This document shows positions 1 through 10,349 of a stretch of DNA of 64,000 nucleotides, in pieces (positions within the stretch are counted from its first letter, which is position 1; every line of letters begins with the position of its first letter). A program made the position numbers and the translations under genes. This stretch comes from Collimonas silvisoli (GTDB lineage Bacteria; Pseudomonadota; Gammaproteobacteria; Burkholderiales; Burkholderiaceae_D), in assembly GCF_018305005.1 (NCBI RefSeq), contig NZ_JAGQEG010000009.1, forward strand, positions 1-64,000, read 5' to 3'. A model generated the notes under the pieces. The model worked only from the letters and a program-made list of their open reading frames with translations. It ran no database searches and was not told the DNA's origin.

Positions 1-7
1 CAAACCA

Positions 8-994
8 TTGACTGGCATCACCACTTTACGCCGCGCCATCGCCATCCTGTGCTGCCTGGCAGTATTCGCAGCATTGGCGCTGGCGCTCGCGGTTTCTTGT
101 GGCAGCAGTGGCTGCGGGCTGGCGGCCGATCAAATCTATTTGTCTTTGCGTTTGCCGCGTGCGCTGACGGCGTTCGTGGTTGGCGGTTTGCTGGCTCTGG
201 CCGGGGCGTTGATGCAGGTCTTGCTGCGCAATCCCCTGGCCGATCCTTATGTGCTGGGTTTGTCAGGCGGTTCCGCCGCTGGCGCTTTATCGGCCTTGCT
301 GGTGGCTAGTCACTTTGGAAGCATGGGTGACGTTGCTGCGGCGTTGGGCGCGGCGCTGGGGGCGGGGCTGGCGGTCGCGTTGCTGTTCGGCCTGGCGCGC
401 CAGGCTTTGCGCCGTCTGCCCGATGTCGGCCAGCATAGCGGCCATCGCTTGATTCTGACCGGCGTGATGATCGCAGCCGGTTTTGGTGCGATCGTGACCC
501 TGGTGCTGACGCTGGCGCCCGACGGCCAATTGCGCGGCATGCTGTTCTGGCTGATGGGCGATCTGGAAGACGGGCGTTTGTTGATGCCGGCGGCAGTGCT
601 GCTGGTGTTGATTTTGGGTTGGAGCGGATTGAATGCGCGGCAGCTGAATCTGCTGGCGCGTGGCGAGGGTTTTGCGCAACTGCTGGGAGTGCCGGTATTG
701 CGCTTGCGTTTGCTGACTCTATGTGCGGCTTCGTTGGCGACTGCAGCAGCTGTCACCGTGGCTGGCACGATCGGTTTTATCGGCCTGGTGGTGCCGCATG
801 CGATCCGTCTGCTGGTCGGCAACGATCAGCGCATCCTGTTGCCTGCCAGCGTGCTGACCGGCGGCGCTACGCTGGCGCTGGCGGACCTGGCGGCGCGTAC
901 CGCAGTCGCGCCGACGCAATTGCCGGTAGGGGTGATCACCGCCCTGGTCGGGGTGCCGGTATTCCTGTGGCTGCTCTCGCGCAGCAAGGCATGA
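8..994 (+). CDS. btuC: FecCD-family ABC transporter permease (vitamin B12 type)
   Basis: Inner-membrane permease of a BtuCD-like importer that moves cobalamin (or possibly an iron chelate) from a periplasmic binding protein into the cytoplasm. The 328-residue protein is almost entirely hydrophobic and has the usual FecCD length and about ten membrane spans. Family-typical stretches include LRLPRALTAF near residue 50, NPLADPYVLG near 75, and GFIGLVVPH near 255. The first start in the window is a TTG at position 8, so the true start may lie upstream and the gene may be slightly truncated by the window edge. It is followed after 10 bases by the ATPase gene and faces a convergent substrate-binding protein gene, which together make a full import set. 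Cobalamin as substrate is inferred from the binding protein and from general similarity. A siderophore or heme substrate cannot be excluded. Confidence 0.85.
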   Translation: MTGITTLRRAIAILCCLAVFAALALALAVSCGSSGCGLAADQIYLSLRLPRALTAFVVGGLLALAGALMQVLLRNPLADPYVLGLSGGSAAGALSALLVASHFGSMGDVAAALGAALGAGLAVALLFGLARQALRRLPDVGQHSGHRLILTGVMIAAGFGAIVTLVLTLAPDGQLRGMLFWLMGDLEDGRLLMPAAVLLVLILGWSGLNARQLNLLARGEGFAQLLGVPVLRLRLLTLCAASLATAAAVTVAGTIGFIGLVVPHAIRLLVGNDQRILLPASVLTGGATLALADLAARTAVAPTQLPVGVITALVGVPVFLWLLSRSKA

Positions 995-1004
995 GGAGAG
1001 TGCC

Positions 1005-1784
1005 ATGAGCGAATCCACAATTCCTTTGCTGTGCACCGAACAACTGAGCGTAAGCATTGGCCATAAAGTCTTGTGCCGCGGGCTGGACTGGCAAGTTGCG
1101 CCGGGCCAGTTCTGGTGCGTGCTGGGCCGTAACGGCATCGGTAAAACCACTCTATTGCATACATTGGCCGGGCTGAAGCGGCCGGCCGGCGGCCGCGTGC
1201 TGATCCAGGGGCGCGATATACAAACCACTTCGGCGCAGCAGCTGGCGCGTCTGCGCGGCTTGCTGGCGCAGCAACAGGCCGATGCATTTTCCAGCAGCGT
1301 GCTGGCGGCGGTGGTCGCCGGCCGTCATCCCTATCAGTTCGGTTTCGGCTGGGACATGGAAGATGATCGGGCGCTGGCGATGCAGGCGCTGGAGCAGGTC
1401 AGGATGGCCGCTTTCAGCAGCCACGATGTGATGCGCTTGTCAGGCGGCGAGCGGCAACGGGTGGGTTTGGCAACCTTGTTGACGCAAGACCCGCTGTTGT
1501 TCATGCTGGACGAGCCGACCGCGCATCAGGACGCCGCGGCGCAAATCGTGGTGATGGAATTGTTGCGCCGCCTGTCGCCGCAAAAAGCGGTGATCGCCGC
1601 TTGTCACGACATCAATCTGGTGGCGCGTTACGCCAGCCATGTGCTGTTGCTGGGAGATGGCCGGGCATGGCAAGGCGGTAGCGACAGCGTGTTGCAGCCG
1701 GAAATCTTGCAGGCCGCATTTGCTTGTTCGTTTGAAGTGGTGGAAAACGGCTCGCGGCGTTTGTTTATGCCGGTTGCGTCTTAA
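1005..1784 (+). CDS. btuD: ABC transporter ATP-binding protein (vitamin B12 type)
   Basis: Cytoplasmic ATPase that powers the permease encoded just upstream. The 259-residue protein shows Walker A GRNGIGKTT near residue 45, the ABC signature LSGGERQR near 145, Walker B LLFMLDEPT near 165, and a switch histidine in AACHDINLV near 200. GAGAG lies before the ATG as a ribosome-binding site. The 10-base gap from the permease indicates one transcript. Its stop codon overlaps the stop codon of the convergent binding-protein gene around the palindromic TTAA at 1781-1784. No terminator separates the two convergent genes. Confidence 0.87.
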   Translation: MSESTIPLLCTEQLSVSIGHKVLCRGLDWQVAPGQFWCVLGRNGIGKTTLLHTLAGLKRPAGGRVLIQGRDIQTTSAQQLARLRGLLAQQQADAFSSSVLAAVVAGRHPYQFGFGWDMEDDRALAMQALEQVRMAAFSSHDVMRLSGGERQRVGLATLLTQDPLLFMLDEPTAHQDAAAQIVVMELLRRLSPQKAVIAACHDINLVARYASHVLLLGDGRAWQGGSDSVLQPEILQAAFACSFEVVENGSRRLFMPVAS

Positions 1785-2701
1785 GGTTTGCGCCGGCTGC
1801 GCGCCAGATCCAGTTTCTGGCATAACTCGGCAGCGCCATCCAGTATGCGCGGCCCGGGGCGGCTCATCCAGTTCGGGGTTAAGGCAAACAGATTATTGGC
1901 GGCTACCGCGGCGAGTTGGGGAAAGCGCCGCCAGCCGGTGTTGGATGCAGCGCCGCCATCGGCGGCAAAAATCACTTCCGGATTGGCTTGCAACACCGCT
2001 TCGGTGCTGACCGTCGGCGCCAGTTGCGGCAGTTTGCCGAATACATTTTCACCGCCGCATAAAGTAATCACGCTCGACACCATATGGCTGTCGTTCAGCG
2101 TCATCAACGGTTTTTGCCAGATCTGATAGAACACCCGCACCGTGGGGCGTTGTCGATAAGTTGCGTCAAGTTGCGCCAGGCGAGTCTTGAAAGAGGCGGC
2201 CGCCGCAGCGCCACTCTGTTCGGTGCCGGCCAGTTGCGACAACCGTAGCAACGACGAGGCGATGGTTTCCAGCTGGCGCGGTTCGCTTTCGAATACAGGA
2301 ATGCCTATAGCGCGCAGCCTGGCGATCTGGCTGGCTACATTGCCGCTGCCCCAGGCCACCACCAGATCCGGTTTGAGAGCGACAATCCGTTCGATATCCA
2401 GCGCACTGCTGCTGCCCATCGACGGTATTTGTCTGGCGGACGGCGGGTAGTCGCTATAGTCGCTGACACCGATTACATAAGGACCGGCGCCAGCGGCAAA
2501 CAGCAGTTCGGTAGCGTGTGGCGCCAGGCTGACGATGCGATGCGCGGGGCGGGGCAGTACGACCGCATGTTGCGCATCATCTTGCACGGTGATGACTTGA
2601 GCGTTGATCGCAGCGGCGAGCGACAGCGTCAGGGCCGCTGCGGCGGCTCTGGCCACTATCAGCCAGATGCGTAGTTGCCTGTTGCGGATCAGCCGCTGCA
2701 C
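1781..2701 (-). CDS. btuF: Periplasmic cobalamin/metal-chelate binding protein
   Basis: Substrate-binding component for the BtuCD-like transporter. The 306-residue protein begins with a basic, hydrophobic signal segment ending near AAINAQ. It then has the helical-backbone metal-receptor fold signature, with PHATELLFAAGAG near residue 60 and a GSSSALDIERIVALKPDLVV-type stretch near 95-115 typical of BtuF/FhuD-like proteins. The gene is convergent with btuD and lies 14 bases downstream of panC on the same strand, so it may be read from the panC transcript. B12 specificity is inferred. A siderophore receptor of the same fold is the main alternative. Confidence 0.78.
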   Translation of the reverse strand: MQRLIRNRQLRIWLIVARAAAAALTLSLAAAINAQVITVQDDAQHAVVLPRPAHRIVSLAPHATELLFAAGAGPYVIGVSDYSDYPPSARQIPSMGSSSALDIERIVALKPDLVVAWGSGNVASQIARLRAIGIPVFESEPRQLETIASSLLRLSQLAGTEQSGAAAAASFKTRLAQLDATYRQRPTVRVFYQIWQKPLMTLNDSHMVSSVITLCGGENVFGKLPQLAPTVSTEAVLQANPEVIFAADGGAASNTGWRRFPQLAAVAANNLFALTPNWMSRPGPRILDGAAELCQKLDLARSRRKP

Positions 2702-2715
2702 GGTCGGAGCCAGCT

Positions 2716-3573
<858 letters not shown>

Positions 3574-3626
3574 TTATTTTTATATCGGGATGCGGCGTTT
3601 CGCTGATGCAGAAACAAAGCTGACGA

Positions 3627-4490
3627 TCATGCCGGCGCGTAAGTCGGCGAGTAGGCCAGCCGCACGTAGATCGGCGCGAACGGCTCGGCCTGGGTGATTT
3701 CAATCAGGGTTTCCTTGGCCAGCTCCAGCATCGCGATGAAATTCACCACCAGCACCGGCACACCGCGAGCCGGATCGAACAATTCGGCGAACTCGACAAA
3801 GCGCGACGATTGCAGACGCCGCAAAATCCCGGTCATGTGCTCGCGAACCGACAGCTCTTCGCGGCTGATGGTGTGGTGCGCGGTCAGCCTGGCGCGCTTG
3901 ATGACGTCGGCCCAGGCCGCCTGCAGATCGTCCAGGTTGACTTCCGGCCAGCGCGTGACAATGCTTTGTTCGATGTAGATCTGGGTGCGGACATAATCGC
4001 GCCCAAGCTGCGGCAGGGCGTCGATCTCGCGCGCCGCCAGTTTCATCTGCTCGTATTCCAGCAGGCGCCGCACCAGTTCCGCGCGCGGATCTTCAGCTTC
4101 TTCGCTATCGGTTTTGCGGACCGGCAGCAGCATGCGCGATTTGATCTCGATCAGCATCGCCGCCATCAGCAGATATTCCGCCGCCAGCTCCAGATTGGTG
4201 ATGCGGATCTGGTCGACGTATTCCAGATATTGCAAGGTGACTTGCGCCATCGGAATGTCGAGGATATTGAAATTCTGTTTGCGGATCAGGTACAGCAACA
4301 GATCGAGCGGGCCTTCGAATGCTTCCAGGAAGACTTCCAGCGCATCCGGCGGAATGTAGAGATCGGTCGGCATGCGGAACAGCGGCTCGCCGTACAGGCG
4401 CGCAAAAGCCACGCCGTCGATCACATTCGGTGTCGAATCGGGTTGGCCCTCCAGCGTCAGTTCAACGGCATCCGACAAATTCTGGCTCAT
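3627..4490 (-). CDS. scpA: Segregation and condensation protein A
   Basis: Kleisin subunit that bridges SMC heads and works with ScpB in chromosome condensation and segregation. The 287-residue protein shows the ScpA N-terminal signature FEGPLDLLLYLIRKQ near residue 58 and the segment LLMAAMLIEIKSRMLLP near 106-122. Its C-terminal winged-helix region lies near 220-275. A roughly 50-residue N-terminal extension precedes the conserved core, as in other Burkholderiales. The scpB partner is far away at 41.76 kb. DUF3460 lies just upstream on the same strand and panC just downstream. Confidence 0.93.
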   Translation of the reverse strand: MSQNLSDAVELTLEGQPDSTPNVIDGVAFARLYGEPLFRMPTDLYIPPDALEVFLEAFEGPLDLLLYLIRKQNFNILDIPMAQVTLQYLEYVDQIRITNLELAAEYLLMAAMLIEIKSRMLLPVRKTDSEEAEDPRAELVRRLLEYEQMKLAAREIDALPQLGRDYVRTQIYIEQSIVTRWPEVNLDDLQAAWADVIKRARLTAHHTISREELSVREHMTGILRRLQSSRFVEFAELFDPARGVPVLVVNFIAMLELAKETLIEITQAEPFAPIYVRLAYSPTYAPA

Positions 4491-4511
4491 CTGATCGATC
4501 CGCGGAGGAAC

Positions 4512-4721
4512 TTAGTGGTTGTTCTGGTACACGTAGGGTTGTTGCTGAACGCGCGATTCCTGGGTGCGCAACTGGCTGTCCAGGTCGATCGGCGTTTTAT
4601 CCCACAGCAGGGCGCGGCCGGCGAGTTGCTGCTCTTCCAGTTTTGGATTGTTTTGCTTGAGTTCTTCAACGAACTTTGTGATGTCCGATTGGTAGCCAGT
4701 GATTTGCTTGGAGAATTTCAT
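4512..4721 (-). CDS. DUF3460 family small protein
   Basis: Small 69-residue hydrophilic protein of unknown function. It resembles the DUF3460 family that lies next to scpA in many Burkholderiales: a predicted alpha-helical N-terminal half (ITGYQSDITKFVEELK), a conserved GRALLWDK stretch near residue 36, and a Gln/Tyr-rich tail. The 21-base gap to scpA and shared strand suggest co-transcription. No signal peptide or catalytic motif is visible, and I do not assign a function. Confidence 0.7.
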   Translation of the reverse strand: MKFSKQITGYQSDITKFVEELKQNNPKLEEQQLAGRALLWDKTPIDLDSQLRTQESRVQQQPYVYQNNH

Positions 4722-4861
4722 GGTTGCTTTGATAATCCGATGGGAATAGGCGCTATTTTATGCTATTTCCCGGCCGCCCGACCGCTTTGTCGTTGGCCCC
4801 GATGTCCATCAGACAATTGAGGGGCGATATACTTGGACCATCGTCAGACAAAGGAAATGGC

Positions 4862-5380
4862 ATGAAACCATGGGTACGCAGCATTTTGATATTGATTGCC
4901 CCGCTGATAACCTCGCTTTTTATCGCGGCTTGTGATCAGAACGGCAATTTCACACAGGAGCCTGGATTGGAAAAACTTAGCCGCGGGGTGTCGTCGGAAG
5001 CCGATGTGCGCAACGCCATGGGCCAGCCGGATACGGTCTGGGAAGCGGAAAGCGGCGAGCGTTCGCTGGAATATCCGAAAGGGCCGGCCGGTGCGCGTAC
5101 CTGGATTTTCTATATCGGCAAGGATGGCAAGCTGAGCGATTACAAGCAAGTCCTGACCGAAGAGAATTTCGCCAGGATCAAAGTCGGCATGAATAAGGAA
5201 GAGGTGCGCAGGATGCTGGGCAGGCCGGGCAGCGTGATGCAGTTTGCACGCAAGAACGAAGAAGTGTGGGATTGGCGCTACGTTCCCAGTGACGCCAGCC
5301 AGGCTTTCTTCAATGTGCACATGGATATCGCCAGCGGACTGGTGACCGGCACTTCAAGATCGGATATTGGCGGGCACTAA
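4862..5380 (+). CDS. BamE/SmpA-OmlA-like outer membrane lipoprotein
   Basis: Likely lipoprotein of 172 residues. I start it at 4862 rather than an upstream ATG because AAGGAAATGGC gives a plausible ribosome-binding site and the product then begins with a classic lipoprotein signal: a basic start, a hydrophobic run and the lipobox FIAAC (Cys near residue 20). The mature part carries two copies of a SmpA/OmlA-type repeat: RGVSSEADVRNAMGQPD near 40 and IKVGMNKEEVRRMLGRPG near 105. BamE itself is usually a single-domain protein of about 110 residues. This is therefore a paralogue, and a role in outer membrane assembly is only inferred. Confidence 0.72.
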   Translation: MKPWVRSILILIAPLITSLFIAACDQNGNFTQEPGLEKLSRGVSSEADVRNAMGQPDTVWEAESGERSLEYPKGPAGARTWIFYIGKDGKLSDYKQVLTEENFARIKVGMNKEEVRRMLGRPGSVMQFARKNEEVWDWRYVPSDASQAFFNVHMDIASGLVTGTSRSDIGGH

Positions 5381-5382
5381 CA

Positions 5383-5862
5383 CTAGCGTTTCAACCAGCG
5401 CCGCATCACTATCGGCGGCTCTTCCAGCGGATTGGCGCGGGTGTATTCAAGTTCCGGCGCCAGTTCGAATTCAAACACAGCATACAAGTCGACCACCCTG
5501 GTCTGATCGGCGCGTACTGCCAACCGCAATTCGTTGACGTCGGCGCTGCGGGCGCGATGGATTACCGCTTCCATCAAATGCTGCGACAGACCTTGGCCGC
5601 GATACGCCGGCAACACACCCATGCGCAGAATTTCCCAGACCTCGGTTTCGGTGTCTGACGGCAGCCAGCGCACCGAACCGATAGGCTGCTCATCCAGCGA
5701 CAACACGAAGCCGCCGCCGCGTTGCAGATCCTGCAGCACCCGTTCTGTGTTTTCGCGATGACCGCTGGAGCTGGCGGCGACCCGCTCGGCCCAGCAGGCG
5801 CGCGTCAGGTCGGCGATCAGTACGGCATCGCCGGCGCTGGCTTCGCGGACTTGCAGACTCAT
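5383..5862 (-). CDS. GNAT family N-acetyltransferase
   Basis: The 159-residue protein fits one GNAT domain, which transfers acetyl from acetyl-CoA to an amine. The acetyl-CoA binding loop reads GVLPAYRGQGLSQHLM near residues 88-103, matching the R/Q-x-x-G-x-G/A motif. The acceptor is unknown. The start lies 11 bases downstream of the metG stop on the same strand, so it is probably the second gene of a metG transcript. The convergent lipoprotein gene ends only 2 bases away. Confidence 0.8.
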   Translation of the reverse strand: MSLQVREASAGDAVLIADLTRACWAERVAASSSGHRENTERVLQDLQRGGGFVLSLDEQPIGSVRWLPSDTETEVWEILRMGVLPAYRGQGLSQHLMEAVIHRARSADVNELRLAVRADQTRVVDLYAVFEFELAPELEYTRANPLEEPPIVMRRWLKR

Positions 5863-5873
5863 CCTGTGCAGCC

Positions 5874-7982
5874 TTAGCTGACGCGCATGCCGGGTTCAGC
5901 GCCTGGCCACGGGTTGAGTACGTAGATGCCAGGATTGGTCTTGCCGTCGGCGGCCGAGGCGGCCAGGACCATGCCTTCCGAGATGCCAAATTTCATCTTG
6001 CGCGGCGCCAGGTTGGCTACCATCACCGTCAGCTTGCCGATCAACTCTTCCGGCTGGTAGGAAGATTTGATGCCGGAAAACACATTGCGCAAGCGGCCTT
6101 CGCCGACATCCAGGGTCAGCCGCAATAGTTTGTCGGAACCGTCGACATGCTCGCAATTGACGATTTTGGCGATACGCAAATCGACCTTTACGAAATCGTC
6201 GATCTTGATTTCGGCGGCCAGCGGTTCGATGGCGCCGGCGCTGCGGTCTTCTGCGTTTGCAACTTCGGTCGCCGCTGTCGTCGTCACTGTTGCTGCCGGT
6301 GCGTCGAACAAGGCATCCAGCATCTTCGGCTCGACCCGCGTCATCAGATGCGAGTAGGCGTTGATGCGATGACCGTCGGCCAGCGGCCGGGCGACGTCGG
6401 CCCATACCAGCGGCTGGATCTGCAGGAAACTTTCGACTTGGGCTACCAGCGCCGGCAACACCGGTTTCAGATAGATGGTCAAGATCCGGAACGCTTCCAG
6501 CAAGCGGCTGCAGACTTCATGCAGAGCCGCTTCCTTGCCTGGATCCTTGGCCAGTTCCCACGGCTTGTTGGCGTCGACATAAGCGTTGATGACATCGGCC
6601 TGTTCCATCACCGCACGCAACGCCTTGCCGTATTCGCGGCCGTCGTACAGCGCCTGGATATCACCGGCAACCGCACGCAGCTTGGCCAGGAACGGATCGC
6701 TCTCGGTGGCCCAGGCGGTGCTGAGCTTGCCGTCGAATTTCTTGGCGATGAAACCGGCGGCGCGGCTGGCGATGTTGATGTACTTGCCGATCAAGTCGGA
6801 GTTGACGCGGGCGACAAAATCTTCCGGATTGAAATCGATATCTTCTACCTTGGCGCTCAGCTTGGCCGCGATGTAATAGCGCATCCATTCCGGATTCATG
6901 CCGAGTTCCAGGTAGCGCAGCGGCGAAATGCCGGTGCCGCGCGATTTCGACATTTTTTCGCCGGAGACGGTCAGGAAGCCATGCACGAACACATTATTCG
7001 GCACCTTTTGACCGGAGAAATGCAGCATGGCCGGCCAGAACAGGGTGTGGAAATAAGTGATGTCCTTGCCGATGAAGTGATATTGCTCGGTCTTCGGATC
7101 GGCCATGAAGGCGTCGTAGTCGCGCCCGATTTTGCCGAAATAGTTTTTCAGCGAAGCCAGGTAGCCGACCGGGGCGTCCAGCCAGACATAGAAGTATTTG
7201 CCCGGCTCATCGGGAATCTCGATGCCGAAATAAGGCGCATCGCGGCTGATATCCCAATCGCCCATGCCGCCGTCGCTTTCCAGCCATTCCTTGGCCTTGT
7301 TGGCGACTTCCGATTGCAGCCGCGGCTTGCCGTCGGCATTGCCCAAGGCCCAGCCGCGCAGGAATTCCACGCATTGCGGATCGGACAGCTTGAAGAAAAA
7401 GTGTTCCGACGATTTCATCACCGGCGTCGCGCCGGTCAGCGTCGAGTAGGGATTTTTCAGGTCGGTAGGCGCATATACCGAGCTGCAGACTTCGCAGGAA
7501 TCGCCGTACTGGTCCTTGGCGCCGCATTTCGGGCATTCGCCCTTGATGTAGCGGTCCGGCAGGAACATGTTCTTGACCGGGTCGAAGAATTGCTCGACGG
7601 TCCTGGTCGAAATGAAGCCGGCCGCTTTCAGCTTGCGATAGATATCGCGCGACAGCTCGTGGTTTTCCGGGCCGTCGGTCGAATGCCAGTTATCGAAGGC
7701 GATATGAAAGCCGTCCAGGTATTGCTTGCGGCCGGCGGCGATCTGCGCCACGAATTCCTGTGGCGTGATGCCGGCTTTTTCGGCGGCGATCATGATCGGC
7801 GCGCCGTGGGCGTCGTCGGCGCCGACGAAATTGACTTCATGGCCCTGCATTCGCTGGAACCGCACCCAGATGTCGGCCTGGATATATTCCATGATGTGGC
7901 CGATGTGAAACGCTGCGTTGGCGTAGGGCAGGGCGGTAGTGACGAATAATTGGCGGGGAGTTGAAGTCAAAGTGATGCTCAT
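5874..7982 (-). CDS. metG: Methionyl-tRNA synthetase
   Basis: Charges tRNA-Met and initiator tRNA with methionine. The 702-residue protein is the long dimeric form. The HIGH motif lies in [11 protein letters not shown] near residue 23. The zinc-binding knuckle has [17 protein letters not shown] near 145-165, KMSKS is in GEKMSKSRG near 340, and a C-terminal tRNA-binding EMAP-like domain starts near 600 ([14 protein letters not shown]). It is transcribed divergently from the apbC/mrp gene across a 246-base spacer, an arrangement common in proteobacteria. A GNAT gene follows closely downstream. Confidence 0.97.
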   Translation of the reverse strand: MSITLTSTPRQLFVTTALPYANAAFHIGHIMEYIQADIWVRFQRMQGHEVNFVGADDAHGAPIMIAAEKAGITPQEFVAQIAAGRKQYLDGFHIAFDNWHSTDGPENHELSRDIYRKLKAAGFISTRTVEQFFDPVKNMFLPDRYIKGECPKCGAKDQYGDSCEVCSSVYAPTDLKNPYSTLTGATPVMKSSEHFFFKLSDPQCVEFLRGWALGNADGKPRLQSEVANKAKEWLESDGGMGDWDISRDAPYFGIEIPDEPGKYFYVWLDAPVGYLASLKNYFGKIGRDYDAFMADPKTEQYHFIGKDITYFHTLFWPAMLHFSGQKVPNNVFVHGFLTVSGEKMSKSRGTGISPLRYLELGMNPEWMRYYIAAKLSAKVEDIDFNPEDFVARVNSDLIGKYINIASRAAGFIAKKFDGKLSTAWATESDPFLAKLRAVAGDIQALYDGREYGKALRAVMEQADVINAYVDANKPWELAKDPGKEAALHEVCSRLLEAFRILTIYLKPVLPALVAQVESFLQIQPLVWADVARPLADGHRINAYSHLMTRVEPKMLDALFDAPAATVTTTAATEVANAEDRSAGAIEPLAAEIKIDDFVKVDLRIAKIVNCEHVDGSDKLLRLTLDVGEGRLRNVFSGIKSSYQPEELIGKLTVMVANLAPRKMKFGISEGMVLAASAADGKTNPGIYVLNPWPGAEPGMRVS

Positions 7983-8228
7983 TTGGCAATGGTTAGCGCT
8001 GCTGGTTGGAATAAAAGAATGATTTTAGCAGTGCCGGGGCTGTCCTTGCTCTAATCCTTGCTCCAGCCCCGTTTTAGTCCGCAGCGATAGATGTATATAA
8101 GAGTCGCAATCAAGAGGCAGGTAAGAGGCAAGTTGAAATCCGTCTGTATCGCAGCATCAGCGAAAAGACGACGATTTGGTTTAGACTTGGCGCATCTTAT
8201 TAATTAAAGACATGCATAGAGGAAAAGA

Positions 8229-9317
8229 ATGAGCGTCACGATTGAAGCGGTCAAGGCAGCGTTGTCCAGTGTGATTGACCCGAATACCGGCAAGGATCTG
8301 ATCAGCGGCAAGTCGGCCAGGAATATCCGGCTGGAGGGCGCCGACGTGCTGTTCGATGTCGAGCTGGATTATCCGGCCAAGAGCCAGTTTGCGCTGATCG
8401 GGGACGCCGCAGCCGCCGCTGTCGGCGCGCTGGACGGGATCGGCAAGGTCAGCCCCCATGTCTATTCGAAAATACAGTCGCACGCGGTGCAGCGCGGCAT
8501 CAAGCTGATGTCCAACATCAAGAACATCATTGCGGTAGCGTCCGGCAAGGGCGGCGTCGGCAAATCGACTACCGCGGTCAACCTGGCGCTGGCGCTGGCG
8601 GCGGAAGGCGCCCAGGTCGGGATTCTCGACGCCGATATCTACGGCCCTTCGCAGCCGATGATGATGGGCATCAGCGGCCGTCCGGAAACCAAGGATGGCA
8701 AGACCATGGAGCCGCTGGAAAATCACGGCCTGCAAGTGTCCAGCATCGGCTTCATGGTCGATCCGGACGAGCCTATGGTGTGGCGCGGCCCGATCGTCAC
8801 CCAGGCCCTGCAGCAGTTGCTGGACCAGACCAACTGGCGCGATCTCGATTACCTGATCGTCGACATGCCGCCGGGCACCGGCGATATTCAATTGACCTTG
8901 TCGCAAAAAGTGCCGGTGACCGGCGCCGTCATCGTGACTACGCCGCAGGACATTGCCTTGCTGGATGCGCGCAAGGGTTTGAAAATGTTCGAGAAGGTCG
9001 GCATTCCGATTCTTGGCGTGGTCGAAAACATGAGCACCCATATCTGCTCCAATTGCGGCCACGCCGAAGCCATCTTCGGCGAGGGCGGCGGCGCCAGGAT
9101 GTGCGGCGAGTATGGGGTTGAATTCCTGGGCGCCCTGCCGCTGACCATGTCGATCCGCCAGCAAACCGATTCCGGCACGCCGACGGTGGTGGCTGAACCT
9201 GATGGCCCGGTGGCGCATATCTATAAAGAGATTGCGCGCAAAGTGGCCATCAAAGTGGCGGAAAAAGCCAAGGATATGAGCAGCAAATTTCCTGCGATTG
9301 TGATCAAGAACGACTAA
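8229..9317 (+). CDS. apbC: Iron-sulfur cluster carrier ATPase (Mrp/ApbC)
   Basis: P-loop ATPase that binds and transfers [4Fe-4S] clusters to target apoproteins. The 362-residue protein has an N-terminal MIP18-like domain (about 1-90), the deviant Walker A GKGGVGKST near residue 105, a Walker B-like LIVDMPPGTGD near 213, and the cluster-binding CSNC near 273. AGAGGAAAAG precedes the ATG at 8229. It is divergent from metG. Confidence 0.94.
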   Translation: MSVTIEAVKAALSSVIDPNTGKDLISGKSARNIRLEGADVLFDVELDYPAKSQFALIGDAAAAAVGALDGIGKVSPHVYSKIQSHAVQRGIKLMSNIKNIIAVASGKGGVGKSTTAVNLALALAAEGAQVGILDADIYGPSQPMMMGISGRPETKDGKTMEPLENHGLQVSSIGFMVDPDEPMVWRGPIVTQALQQLLDQTNWRDLDYLIVDMPPGTGDIQLTLSQKVPVTGAVIVTTPQDIALLDARKGLKMFEKVGIPILGVVENMSTHICSNCGHAEAIFGEGGGARMCGEYGVEFLGALPLTMSIRQQTDSGTPTVVAEPDGPVAHIYKEIARKVAIKVAEKAKDMSSKFPAIVIKND

Positions 9318-9352
9318 GGCGGAAAATTCGGCGGAAACGTCAGCGGAAACGC

Positions 9353-9724
9353 CTATCCGCGGTGAAGCATCCGCGGTTCTTGAGGCGCGCTGCAAACTGC
9401 GTGATGTATCGCCAGCCAGATTGTCGGCTGCGTCGCATCGGTCCACTCTATGCGGTGGCGGCAATGTGAAGGGATATGGAGCCAGGCGCCGGGCTGCATG
9501 ACATGTTCATCGGTCCTGCCTTCCAGCGTCAATCCGGCTTTGCCGCTGAGCAGCAGTACCCATTCTTCCTGCGGATTGTCGTACCAGAAGCCGGGCGGAC
9601 TGGCCTGGCCATTGGAAATGATGCGTTCGATTTTCAGGCCGGCGTGTTCATGCAGAAGCTCGAACACTTCTGCCGAACCCTCAGGCGGCAGCTTGCTCAG
9701 TAAATTGCCGTAGGCAGCGTACAT
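9353..9724 (-). CDS. Cupin domain protein
   Basis: Small 123-residue single-domain cupin. The start at 9724 is chosen over an upstream ATG because AAGGAAACCACC directly precedes it and the longer version adds a low-complexity, Cys/His-rich leader. Conserved cupin pieces are a glycine-rich turn around PPGFWYDNPQEEWVLLLSGKAGL (split near residues 45-67) and HIPSHCRHRIEW near 88, where the histidines would bind a metal. Function and substrate are unknown. Confidence 0.7.
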   Translation of the reverse strand: MYAAYGNLLSKLPPEGSAEVFELLHEHAGLKIERIISNGQASPPGFWYDNPQEEWVLLLSGKAGLTLEGRTDEHVMQPGAWLHIPSHCRHRIEWTDATQPTIWLAIHHAVCSAPQEPRMLHRG

Positions 9725-9831
9725 GGTGGTTTCCTTATGGCAGCGATGCTGCTGCAATGTATTATTGCACTCAGTACATTGCACGGGCTTGCTTAAGAAT
9801 TATCTATTTCCCACATAAAAAGGACAAGACG

Positions 9832-10239
9832 ATGAAGCCACGAATTTTTTCTGTGCTGTTTTCCGCAACCTTGCTAAGCGCCGGCCTGTTGCCGCAGATG
9901 GCGCATGCGGCCTCAGTGTCGTTCATCGAGCCGGCGGACGGCGCGGTGGTGAGCAGCCCGTTTGCCGTCAAGTTTGGCGTCAGCGGCATGGAAGTCAGGC
10001 CTGCTGGCGATATGACGCCGGGCGTCGGTCACCATCATCTGTTTATCAATGAAGACAGCATGGCTGCCGGACAGTTGATCCCGATGGACGACAAGCATTT
10101 GCATTTTGGTAAGGCGCAGACCGAAACCAGTGTGACGCTGCCGCCAGGCCAATATAAATTGACCATGCAATTTGCCGACGGCTCCCATCACTCTTATGGC
10201 CCCGAGCTGAGTAAAACCATCAACGTCACGGTCAAATAG
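9832..10239 (+). CDS. DUF4399 periplasmic protein
   Basis: Exported 135-residue protein of unknown role, similar to the DUF4399 family. The start at 9832 follows AAGGACAAGACG and gives a Sec signal peptide: MKPRIFSVLF, a hydrophobic core, then cleavage after AHAA near residue 25. The mature part is rich in His/Asp, with GVGHHHLFIN near 65 and MDDKHLHFGKAQTE near 85, which suggests metal binding. It resembles a small beta-sandwich domain. The next gene, gltX, begins 110 bases downstream beyond a terminator-like hairpin. Confidence 0.72.
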   Translation: MKPRIFSVLFSATLLSAGLLPQMAHAASVSFIEPADGAVVSSPFAVKFGVSGMEVRPAGDMTPGVGHHHLFINEDSMAAGQLIPMDDKHLHFGKAQTETSVTLPPGQYKLTMQFADGSHHSYGPELSKTINVTVK

Positions 10240-10313
10240 GCGAGCGCCTGAGCCAATACCCGCCAGCGGTTCCATCCGCAGGTGCAACGCGGTAAAATGG
10301 GGTTTTCCTTGAT

Positions 10314-10344
10314 AACGGCTTTGGCAATCCAAGGCCGTTTTTAT
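10314..10344 (+). terminator. Terminator-like hairpin just upstream of gltX
   Basis: AACGGCTTTGG (10314-10324) pairs with CCAAGGCCGTT (10329-10339) around a CAAT loop. This makes an 11-bp stem with one G-T pair, followed by a T-rich run. It can end the DUF4399 transcript. It also lies only about 10 bases before the gltX start codon, inside what would be its leader if the possible promoter at TTCCAT(17)TAAAAT (about 10270-10298) is real. Confidence 0.6.
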
Positions 10345-10349
10345 TTACC

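Noticed and set aside
6147-7949. 600-codon antisense frame over metG
   Set aside because: Same reason as for infB: it mirrors metG codons, with no homology or start signals.
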